Shown here: in pieces, positions 1 through 5,057 of the stretch
Layout of the letters: each line of letters starts with the position of its first letter
Numbering within the stretch: position 1 is the first letter of the stretch
From: Acidobacteriota bacterium
GTDB taxonomy: Bacteria; Acidobacteriota; Vicinamibacteria; Vicinamibacterales; Fen-181
NCBI GenBank assembly: GCA_003157675.1
Contig: PMKG01000301.1
Location: forward strand, 4,928 to 11,714
Reading direction: 5' to 3'
Length of the DNA: 6,787 nt
Notes under the pieces: model-generated
Database searches by the model: none
The model's input: only the letters and a program-made list of their open reading frames with translations
Told to the model about the DNA's origin: nothing
Program-made: the position numbers and the translations under genes

Positions 1-1
1 G

Positions 2-535
2 CACCGCGTGCAGCGCGTGCCCGCGACCGAGGCCAGCGGGCGCATCCATACCTCCACCGCGACGGTCGCGGTCCTGCCGGAAGCCGAGGAGGTCGACGTG
101 CAGATCGACCAGAAGGACCTCCGGATCGACACGTTCTGCTCGAGCGGGCCGGGCGGCCAGAGCGTCAACACGACGTACTCAGCCGTGCGCATCACCCACA
201 TCCCGACCGGGCTCGTCGTCAGCCAGCAGGACGAGAAGTCGCAGATCAAGAACAAGGCGAAGGCGCTCAAGGTGCTGCGGTCGCGCCTGTACGAGATCGA
301 GATGCAGAAGCAGCAGGACGCGATCGCCAAGGACCGGCGGAGCCAGGTGGGCTCGGGCGACCGGTCCGAGAAGATCCGCACCTACAATTTCCCGCAGAGC
401 CGGATCACCGATCACCGGATCAACTTCACGACGCACCAGCTCGTGAACGTCCTCAACGGCGACCTCGGGGAGCTGATCGACCAGGTGGTCACGCACTTCC
501 AGGCGGAGAAGCTGAAGGAAGCCACGACGGTCTGA
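2..535 (+). CDS. prfA: Peptide chain release factor 1, C-terminal half (partial at left edge)
   Basis: RF1 recognises UAA and UAG stop codons on the ribosome and triggers hydrolysis of peptidyl-tRNA. The visible 177 residues are about the second half of a protein usually near 355-360 aa; the start lies beyond the left edge. They open with HRVQRVPATEASGRIHTS, a hallmark of class I release factors. The catalytic GGQ (SSGPGGQSVN) is at window positions 152-160. After it come SAVRITHIPTGLVV, the basic QDEKSQIKNKAKAL stretch and GSGDRSEKIRTYNFPQSRITDHRIN, all typical of the RF1/RF2 core. The PxT stop-codon-recognition loop is not in view, so RF1 rather than RF2 rests on the overall resemblance and on prmC following. 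prmC begins 18 bp downstream on the same strand, so the two are probably co-transcribed. The GGQ glutamine is the residue PrmC is known to methylate. No truncation or frameshift is seen in the visible part. Confidence 0.95.
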   Translation, partial: HRVQRVPATEASGRIHTSTATVAVLPEAEEVDVQIDQKDLRIDTFCSSGPGGQSVNTTYSAVRITHIPTGLVVSQQDEKSQIKNKAKALKVLRSRLYEIEMQKQQDAIAKDRRSQVGSGDRSEKIRTYNFPQSRITDHRINFTTHQLVNVLNGDLGELIDQVVTHFQAEKLKEATTV

Positions 536-553
536 GACCGGCTGGCGGCTCGT

Positions 554-1525
554 ATGACTTCAGCCTCCCTTCGTGACCTCGTCCATGCCGCCCGCGTGCG
601 GTTGGTGGCCGCCGGCATCGACGCGAACGAGGCGACCATGGACGCCGCGCTGCTCGCGCGTCACGTGCTCGGCTGGGACCCGGCGCGACTCATCGCCCAC
701 GAGACCGACCCGCCGTCCGGCGAATTTCCTCCCGCCTTCGACCGTCTCGTCGCCAGGCGCGCGAGCCGCGAACCGATCTCCTCCATCATCGGCCGGCGGG
801 AGTTCCGCGGCCTGGAGTTCGAGGTCGGGCCCGACGTGCTGGCGCCGCGGCCCGAGACCGAACTCATCATCGACGAGGCGCTGGCCACCCTAGAGGGTCG
901 CCCTACAAGACCGGGTGTAGGGCGGGCCTTTCCTGGCCTGAGCGAAGTCGAAGACAGGCCTGCCGATCGATCCGAACAGCCCCTCATCATCGACGTCGGC
1001 ACCGGCAGCGGCTGTCTGGCCATCTGCCTGGCCCGCGAGTTCCCGGCCGCCCGCCTGGTCGCCACCGACGTCTCACCGGCAGCGCTGGCGATCGCCGCGC
1101 GCAATGCCCGGCGGCACGGCGTCGCCGATCGGATCGCGTTCGTGCGCACGTCGCTCCTCGACGCCGTCGACGTCGCGGCTTCGCTCGTCGTCTCGAATCC
1201 TCCCTACATTCCGACGGCCGACATCGGGCGGCTCGATCCCGAGGTGCGGGACTGGGAACCTCGGCAGGCACTCGACGGCGGGACCGACGGCCTCGACGTG
1301 ATCCGCGCGCTGCTCTCCGCGGTGCCGGCGGCGCTGGCCCCGGGCGGCTGGCTTATCATGGAGTTCGGCTTCGGCCAGGCGGCCTTGGTCGAGCGCTTCG
1401 TTCGCGAGTCGCCGCTGGAACTTGTGCGGATCGTCAACGACCTCCAGCAGATTCCGAGGACGGTCGTCGCAAGAGCAGCGGGCAGCCGACAGCGGATCAC
1501 GGACGGCGGCCGGGTTGCGGAGTAG
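554..1525 (+). CDS. prmC: Peptide chain release factor N5-glutamine methyltransferase
   Basis: PrmC (HemK) uses S-adenosylmethionine to methylate the glutamine of the GGQ motif in RF1 and RF2, which speeds peptide release. An N-terminal helical domain (about residues 1-75) carries the release-factor contact. The linker has REPISSIIGRREFRGLEF and APRPETELIIDEAL (about 72-110). The Rossmann-fold methyltransferase domain follows, with SAM motif I IIDVGTGSGCLA (145-156), acidic TDVSP (171-175) and the diagnostic NPPY at 215-218. The protein is 323 aa against roughly 275-290 for the family. The excess comes from an unusual segment at about residues 114-140, between the linker and motif I, encoded by palindromic repeat DNA, and from a tail after about residue 308 that overlaps a direct repeat. 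All catalytic motifs are intact, so I expect an active enzyme. The ATG at 554 matches the family N-terminus; the ribosome binding site is weak, which fits coupling to prfA 18 bp upstream. Confidence 0.95.
   Translation: MTSASLRDLVHAARVRLVAAGIDANEATMDAALLARHVLGWDPARLIAHETDPPSGEFPPAFDRLVARRASREPISSIIGRREFRGLEFEVGPDVLAPRPETELIIDEALATLEGRPTRPGVGRAFPGLSEVEDRPADRSEQPLIIDVGTGSGCLAICLAREFPAARLVATDVSPAALAIAARNARRHGVADRIAFVRTSLLDAVDVAASLVVSNPPYIPTADIGRLDPEVRDWEPRQALDGGTDGLDVIRALLSAVPAALAPGGWLIMEFGFGQAALVERFVRESPLELVRIVNDLQQIPRTVVARAAGSRQRITDGGRVAE
893..973 (+). repeat. Palindromic repeat segment inserted in frame within prmC
   Basis: This stretch encodes about 27 residues of PrmC between EALATL and LIIDVGTG, where E. 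coli PrmC has only about 10 residues in all. The DNA contains a perfect 9-bp inverted repeat, CGCCCTACA (899-907) and TGTAGGGCG (916-924), with an 8-nt loop. A second pair, GGCCTG (935-940) and CAGGCC (955-960), brackets the motif CCTGAGCGAAGTCGAAG. The 13-mer TAGGGCGGGCCTT (918-930) recurs exactly, in reverse orientation, at 2972-2984 in the HAD/GNAT spacer. The reading frame stays open throughout and downstream motif I is intact, so this looks like a tolerated in-frame insertion in a surface linker. Exact borders are uncertain by several codons. Confidence 0.7.
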
Positions 1526-1542
1526 CCGGCAGCGGACCGCGG
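1482..1542. repeat. Imperfect 21-bp direct repeat across the prmC stop
   Basis: Positions 1482-1502 and 1522-1542 match at 17 of 21 bases, with a 40-bp period; both contain the form G(C/T)AGCCG(A/G)CAGCGGA. The first copy encodes part of the PrmC C-terminal tail, which continues beyond the usual family ending near IPRTVVA. The second copy covers the stop codon and leads directly into the next repeat at 1543. It may be one more piece of the dispersed repeat material in this region. Confidence 0.45.
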
Positions 1543-1584
1543 CGTGACACGCGTAACACCGCCCGAAGCCCGGAGCCCTGAGCC
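1543..1584 (+). repeat. Repeat element upstream of HIT gene, inverted relative to 1952-1993
   Basis: This 42-bp stretch matches the reverse complement of 1952-1993 at 33 of 42 bases by ungapped alignment. It starts with a GTGAC-ACGC-GTAAC unit (two near-identical pentamers nine bases apart) and ends with heptamers of the CCCTGAG type (CCCGGAG then CCCTGAG). It fills most of the prmC/HIT spacer, leaving only the ribosome binding site before the HIT start. I see no convincing promoter inside it; the TATAGA just after it, at 1585-1590, is a poor -10 candidate without a recognisable -35. Confidence 0.65.
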
Positions 1585-1599
1585 TATAGAGAGGTAGTC

Positions 1600-1941
1600 A
1601 TGTCCTGTCTGTTCTGTCGCATCATCGCCGGTGAAATCCCGGGCACGTTCCTCTACCAGGACAACCGGCTCGTCGTCCTGCAGGACATCAATCCCCAGGC
1701 GCCGCTCCACGCGCTCGTCGTCCCGCGCAAGCACATCGCCACGCTCAACGATCTCTCGGCCGAAGACGACGGGCTGGTCGGCGAGATGGTCAGGCGGGCG
1801 GCGCTCGTGGCGCGCGAGAAGGGGGTCGCCGAGGAGGGCTACCGCGCCGTGCTCAACTGCAACCGGGAGGCGGGGCAGACCGTCTTCCACATTCACTTGC
1901 ACGTCATCGGCGGCCGCCCGATGGCCTGGCCGCCGGGGTAG
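1600..1941 (+). CDS. HIT-family (HinT-like) nucleotide-binding hydrolase
   Basis: Histidine-triad proteins of the Hint branch are small homodimeric enzymes that hydrolyse purine nucleoside phosphoramidates such as aminoacyl-AMP adducts. The signature HIHLHV is at residues 97-102 (triad H97, H99, H101), preceded by GQTVF and followed by IGGRPMAWPPG, as in HinT. The N-terminus SCLFCRIIAGEIP has paired cysteines (C3, C6); with H45 and a triad histidine these resemble the zinc site found in many bacterial family members. At 113 aa the length is normal and the protein looks complete and cytoplasmic. The ATG at 1600 has a strong ribosome binding site, AGAGAGG, five bases upstream. The gene lies 74 bp after prmC and converges on the GNAT gene. 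Related copies of a 42-bp repeat bracket it in inverted orientation. HinT is the best guess, but a general HIT hydrolase cannot be excluded. Confidence 0.92.
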   Translation: MSCLFCRIIAGEIPGTFLYQDNRLVVLQDINPQAPLHALVVPRKHIATLNDLSAEDDGLVGEMVRRAALVAREKGVAEEGYRAVLNCNREAGQTVFHIHLHVIGGRPMAWPPG

Positions 1942-1944
1942 GGA

Positions 1945-1993
1945 GGCTCAGGGCTCAGGGCTCAGGACTTTGGGCCTCGTCACACATGTCACG
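1945..1993 (-). repeat. Inverted copy of the HIT-flanking repeat with heptamer tandem array
   Basis: On the + strand this begins with three tandem copies of GGCTCAG (1945-1965). It continues through a divergent unit to a segment whose reverse complement contains GTGAC-ATGT-GTGAC. Positions 1952-1993 match the reverse complement of 1543-1584 at 33 of 42 bases; this copy has one more heptamer. It occupies almost all of the 55-bp spacer between the convergent HIT and GNAT stop codons. No T-run follows any stem, so I do not call a terminator. Confidence 0.65.
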
Positions 1994-1996
1994 CTG

Positions 1997-2878
1997 TCAT
2001 GGGCGAGCAAGGATGTAGGTGCCTCTCCGCGCGGGGCGATCGAGAACGAAGTCCTCGACCACGTAACCGCGCGCCAGCAGCGTTTCGAACATCTCGCGTG
2101 TCGCCGACCGCCAGTCCCTGGCGAGCGGCAGGTCCATCTGCTGCATTTCGGTGAAGCCGGTCGGCACCACCACGCCCAGCCGTGCCGCGTCGAGCGCGAG
2201 GTCGTGGCCTTCGGGCTCGATCCACGCGTCGCCTTCACGCACGCGGTTGACCAGTGTCGCCGCGGCCAGCGCGCGGCGGCCGTCCTCGGCGCCCCGCGCG
2301 GCTCCCGGCGTCGCCGAATCCAACCGCTCGACCACGCGCCCCGATGTCAGCCACCATTCCGCCACCAGCCGGTCGGTCGCCGTGCCCGCGTGCAGCGCGC
2401 TCGACGAATCCGGGTAGGCGTCTTCGTGGTACTCGCGGGCCACGATCCCCAGCTTCGCGAAGTTCAGGTGGGCGTTGGCGGCCTGCAGCGGGTCGAACGT
2501 CCAGGCGACGAGGTCGAGCCCCGAGGCCATGACCAGGCGGCGCTGCTCGAGCTTGAGGCGCCAGCCGAGGCCGGAGTCGCGATAGTCCGTATCCACGGCG
2601 AGCATGTGCGACCACTGGTAGGGCGTGCCGCCCCTGACGGCCGGCATCGAGTAGGCGAACCCGACGAGGCGGCCTCCCTCGCCCCTCGACCCTGCTCGGG
2701 GCGACCCTGAGCCAGCCGAAGGGTCGAACGCACCAATGACGAATCCGCCGACCCGGCTCGACACGAGGAGTATCATCGCGGGCACCGAGTCCTCGGCGGT
2801 CGTGTAACCCCAGACCCGCTGCTCGAGCGCCAGCACCTGGCGGAACTCCTCGATCGTTGTCAGCGTGCGCAGTTCCAT
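1997..2878 (-). CDS. GNAT-superfamily acetyltransferase, COG3375-like
   Basis: The predicted protein of 293 aa resembles the poorly characterised COG3375 group of GNAT acetyltransferases, which would transfer an acyl group from acyl-CoA to an unknown substrate. Supporting features are VGGFVIGAFD and GRLVGFAYSMP (about 43-80), WSHMLAVDTDYRDSGLGWRLK (89-109, the acetyl-CoA-binding region), LDLVAWTFDPLQAANAHLNF (121-140) and EYHEDAYPDSSSALHAG (149-165). I chose the ATG at 2878 because GGAG sits six bases upstream and the protein then begins at a plausible first strand, MELRTLTTIEEF. The frame stays open up to 2989, but that extension is encoded entirely by palindromic repeat DNA. Residues about 53-68 are a Gly/Ser/Arg-rich insertion between two strands, also encoded by repeat-like DNA. 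The gene follows HAD after 135 bp and converges on the HIT gene. Substrate unknown. Confidence 0.85.
   Translation of the reverse strand: MELRTLTTIEEFRQVLALEQRVWGYTTAEDSVPAMILLVSSRVGGFVIGAFDPSAGSGSPRAGSRGEGGRLVGFAYSMPAVRGGTPYQWSHMLAVDTDYRDSGLGWRLKLEQRRLVMASGLDLVAWTFDPLQAANAHLNFAKLGIVAREYHEDAYPDSSSALHAGTATDRLVAEWWLTSGRVVERLDSATPGAARGAEDGRRALAAATLVNRVREGDAWIEPEGHDLALDAARLGVVVPTGFTEMQQMDLPLARDWRSATREMFETLLARGYVVEDFVLDRPARRGTYILARP
2675..2728 (-). repeat. Palindromic repeat segment inserted in frame within the GNAT gene
   Basis: The segment encodes the Gly/Ser/Arg-rich run FDPSAGSGSPRAGSRGEG between the strands ending FVIGA and starting GRLVGF. A perfect 8-bp inverted repeat, TCGACCCT (2686-2693) and AGGGTCGA (2720-2727), bounds it. 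Inside, GCTCGGGG (2694-2701) pairs with CCCTGAGC (2705-2712) with one mismatch. The motif CCTGAGCCAGCCGAAG is close to CCTGAGCGAAGTCGAAG in the prmC insert, which suggests related repeats. The frame is preserved. Borders are approximate. Confidence 0.65.
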
Positions 2879-2892
2879 GGGCGGCTCCGGCA

Positions 2893-2993
2893 GGCCTACC
2901 CGCCTTCGCGCGAAGCGCTTCGGCGAGGCCTCGCCAAAGCCCGCGCGAACTCGAGCGCGGGCGACGGCGGGAAGGCCCGCCCTATACACGGTT
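2893..2993. repeat. Palindrome-rich repeat element in the HAD/GNAT spacer
   Basis: The 135-bp spacer (2879-3013) holds no gene but is dense with palindromes. An outer pair at 2893-2904 and 2966-2977 matches at 11 of 12 bases. Between them lie CTTCGCGCGAAG (2904-2915), GAAGCGCTTC (2912-2921), GGCGAGGCCTCGCC (2922-2935) and an 8-bp stem GCCCGCGC/GCGCGGGC (2939-2946, 2955-2962). Beyond the outer arm, 2972-2984 is an exact reverse-complement match to the 13-mer in the prmC insert, and the similarity extends imperfectly to about 2993. Transcribed from the - strand it would give a chain of strong hairpins between the HAD and GNAT coding regions, possibly affecting mRNA stability or GNAT translation. 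Confidence 0.75.
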
Positions 2994-3013
2994 CCTGACG
3001 CCGCTGCCGTAGA

Positions 3014-3757
3014 TCAACGGTCGGAGCAAGGCTTCAGCCTTGCTTGGCCCGCCAAGGCCAGCAGCATCTCCGGCAACTCCGTCAAGCTCGCGACGACCGG
3101 CGTCTCGCCGACGCCCTCGGCGAGCGAGCCGTCCGGTGACGCCCCTCCGCGCCTGAGCAGCACGCCTCGCATCCCCACCGCTCGCGCCCCTTCGATGTCG
3201 TGCAGGAAGCTGTCGCCCACCATCACCGCTTCGTCCGGGGCCACCGCCATCAAGCGCAGCGCCGTTCTGAAGATGCTCGGGTGCGGCTTGTTGTACCCGT
3301 GCTCGCACGAGGAGACCGCCACCGAGACGAGGCCGTCGAGGTCGAAGTGGCTCTGGAACGACTCGAGCGAGCGGTGGGTGTTCGAGATGAGGCCGAGCCT
3401 GAGGCCGCCCGCGTGCAGCGCGCCGAGCGCCGGCAGCACGTCCTCGTACAGCTCGAAATGGCGGCACGCGGCCCACTCGCGGTAGATCTCCTCGGCGCAG
3501 GCGTCGATCGCGGGCCCGGTCCCTCCCATCCGCTCGATGATGTGCCGGATGTAACGCACGAAGAACGCCGGATCGTACGCCTGGTCGTCCGAGTCGTGGA
3601 GGAGCGTCGACGCGCTGATGACGGCCGCCGAGAAGGCCGACGGGTCGCACGAGCCGACGCCGTGCCTCTCGCAAAAGCGGCGGTACCCCTCGCCCTGGAA
3701 GGTCGGGCCGGGGTAGATGAGCGTGAAATCGATGTCGAAGAACACGGCGCGCGTCAC
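3014..3757 (-). CDS. HAD-superfamily hydrolase (probable phosphatase, subfamily IA-like)
   Basis: HAD hydrolases dephosphorylate small molecules through an aspartyl-phosphate intermediate. All four motifs are visible in this 247-aa protein: motif I FDIDFTL with nucleophile D8 and general acid D10; a helical cap at about 18-100; motif II LISNT with S125; motif III lysine K157 in NKPHPSIF; and motif IV VGDSFLHD with D182 and D187. NKPHPSIF and the cap position suit the IA-type phosphatases; the substrate cannot be told. Translation starts with GTG at 3757, supported by GGAG eight bases upstream and by the match of TRAVFFDID to the family start. The gap to the upstream peptidase gene is 19 bp, so they are likely one operon. 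The last dozen residues (about 236-247, GQARLKPCSDR) are encoded by a palindrome and look acquired. Confidence 0.92.
   Translation of the reverse strand: MTRAVFFDIDFTLIYPGPTFQGEGYRRFCERHGVGSCDPSAFSAAVISASTLLHDSDDQAYDPAFFVRYIRHIIERMGGTGPAIDACAEEIYREWAACRHFELYEDVLPALGALHAGGLRLGLISNTHRSLESFQSHFDLDGLVSVAVSSCEHGYNKPHPSIFRTALRLMAVAPDEAVMVGDSFLHDIEGARAVGMRGVLLRRGGASPDGSLAEGVGETPVVASLTELPEMLLALAGQARLKPCSDR
3025..3044. repeat. Palindrome AGCAAGGCT-TC-AGCCTTGCT at the HAD 3' end
   Basis: Two perfect 9-bp arms are separated by 2 bp. It lies inside the last codons of HAD (about residues 238-244), just before the stop and next to the palindrome-rich spacer. In RNA the loop would open to about four bases. 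No T-run follows on either strand, so a repeat unit is more likely than an intrinsic terminator. Confidence 0.7.
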
Positions 3758-3776
3758 GAGCGGTTCTCCGTTGGTC

Positions 3777-5057
3777 TCAGGCGCCTCTCTGCGCGTACGG
3801 CCCGGCGATGGTCACCGTCGCCCGCTCGGGCACCAGGAACCGTCTCGCCAGCGCGTTCGCCTCGTCGAGCGTCACGGCGCCCAGCAGAGCCGGCAGCCTC
3901 GTGTCGTGGTCCGTGCCGAGGCCGAACTGCTCGCACGAGAGCAGAAAGGCCGCGATGCCGGCGTTGGTCTCGAGCATCCTTGGCATCGACCCGATCAGAT
4001 ACCGCTTCGACGCCGCCAGTTCCTCCGCCGTCAGGCCCCGGTCGGCCATGCGCCGGACCTCGTTGTCGATGGCGGCAATCGTGCGATCGACGTTCGCCGG
4101 GTTCACGCCGGCGCGAATCACCAGCGGCCCCTCGCCGAGGTTCGGTTCGAACGCGCTGAACACGTAGTAGGCCATCCCCTGGCGCTCGCGGATGTTGTCG
4201 CCCAGGCGGCCGCCCATCGCATACTGACCGAGCGCGTTGTTCATCAGCGAGAACGCGTAGTACGCCGGGTCGCGGCGCGCGATGGTGTTGAAGCCGTAGG
4301 CGATGTCGGCCTGCGACTTGTTCATCATCGGGTAGACCGACTGCCGCCGTCCGGTAACGGGGGGCGGCGACGGCACGGCGATCGGGACCACCGGGTCTCC
4401 GCGCCAGTCGCCGAAGACCTGGCCGGTCTCCTCGACGACGCGCGCCGGTTCCACGTCGCCCACGGCCACGACGACCAGGCCGGCCGGCGTGAAGCGGGCG
4501 TCGTGAACGCCCCGGAGGATGCGACGGTCGATCCGCCCGACGGTCTCGAGCGTGCCCTTCACGCGACGCCCGTAGGGGTGCCCGCCGGGGTAGAGTTGGG
4601 CCAGTTGTTCTTCGACGGCCACCATCGCGGGGTTGTCCTGGTCCTGGCGGATCGCCGTGACGATCTCGCCCCGGCGCGTCGCGATGTCGGCCTCGGGAAG
4701 GCTCGGGTTCCTGATGACGTCGGCGACCAGCGCCAGGATCGTCGAGAAGTCCTCGGTCAGGCAGATGCACGAGACCACGAACGTGTGGCGCATCGCCGAC
4801 ACGGTCAGCGAGACGCCCCGGCTGTCGAGCAGTTCGGCCAGCTCGTCGCCGCTCCGCGACTCGGTGCCCCGGTCGATGACGCTGGCCAGGAAGTGCGAGG
4901 CCCCGTCGAACCCCGGCGGGTCGGCGGCCGATCCGGCCCGCGCCGAGACGGAGACGGCCACGGCCGGCGCGACGTGCGACGGCTTGGCAATCACCGTCGC
5001 GCCGTTCTCGAAGCGGTGCCTCACCGGTGAGAGTCCCAGTTGCGCGTCGGTCGTCAT
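3777..5057 (-). CDS. M16-family peptidase homologue, non-catalytic subunit
   Basis: This 426-aa protein has the two-domain M16B (pitrilysin/MPP-like) architecture: HRFENGATVIAKPSHVAPAVAVSVSARAGS at the N-terminus and NKSQADIAYGF...GGRLGDNIRERQGMAYYVFSAF in the second half. The inverted zinc motif HxxEH is degenerate: H55-F-L-A58-S59 lacks the catalytic Glu and the second His. The distal zinc-ligand Glu expected about 76 residues on appears to be A135 in RRGEIVTAI. It is therefore almost certainly not a peptidase by itself. It keeps the C-terminal Arg/Tyr pair (R290, Y297) that binds substrate in M16B enzymes. The start overlaps the stop of the catalytic gene in an ATGA arrangement, implying translational coupling and roughly equal production. 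By analogy with the alpha/beta mitochondrial processing peptidase and bacterial M16B heterodimers it should pair with the upstream gene product. No signal peptide is apparent. Confidence 0.93.
   Translation of the reverse strand: MTTDAQLGLSPVRHRFENGATVIAKPSHVAPAVAVSVSARAGSAADPPGFDGASHFLASVIDRGTESRSGDELAELLDSRGVSLTVSAMRHTFVVSCICLTEDFSTILALVADVIRNPSLPEADIATRRGEIVTAIRQDQDNPAMVAVEEQLAQLYPGGHPYGRRVKGTLETVGRIDRRILRGVHDARFTPAGLVVVAVGDVEPARVVEETGQVFGDWRGDPVVPIAVPSPPPVTGRRQSVYPMMNKSQADIAYGFNTIARRDPAYYAFSLMNNALGQYAMGGRLGDNIRERQGMAYYVFSAFEPNLGEGPLVIRAGVNPANVDRTIAAIDNEVRRMADRGLTAEELAASKRYLIGSMPRMLETNAGIAAFLLSCEQFGLGTDHDTRLPALLGAVTLDEANALARRFLVPERATVTIAGPYAQRGA

Noticed and set aside
528..540. Small palindrome CGGTCT-G-AGACCG at the prfA stop
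   Set aside because: It is only 6-bp arms with one central base and no T-run, which is common by chance in GC-rich DNA; not called a terminator.
1945..1993. CRISPR-like array
   Set aside because: The heptamers are adjacent without unique spacers, and no cas genes are present.
1942..1996. Bidirectional terminator between convergent HIT and GNAT genes
   Set aside because: The spacer is heptamer and pentamer repeats with no strong stem followed by T residues.
1631..2710. + strand open frame (359 codons) over HIT and GNAT
   Set aside because: It is the +2 shadow of HIT joined to the antisense of GNAT, of low complexity (Arg, Ser), and conflicts with two recognised genes.
2879..2989. Longer GNAT start at 2989 adding 37 residues
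   Set aside because: The extension is Arg-rich, is encoded wholly by palindromic repeat DNA and has no family match I recognise. The ATG at 2878 has GGAG six bases upstream and begins a plausible first strand.
893..3044. Insertion sequence or transposon
   Set aside because: There is no transposase frame and no evident target-site duplication; the repeats are short and non-coding in origin.
3717..5030. Long + strand open frame (437 codons) opposite the M16 and HAD genes
   Set aside because: It is an antisense shadow in GC-rich DNA, rich in Arg, Val and His, without domain motifs; the - strand frames carry clear M16 and HAD motifs.
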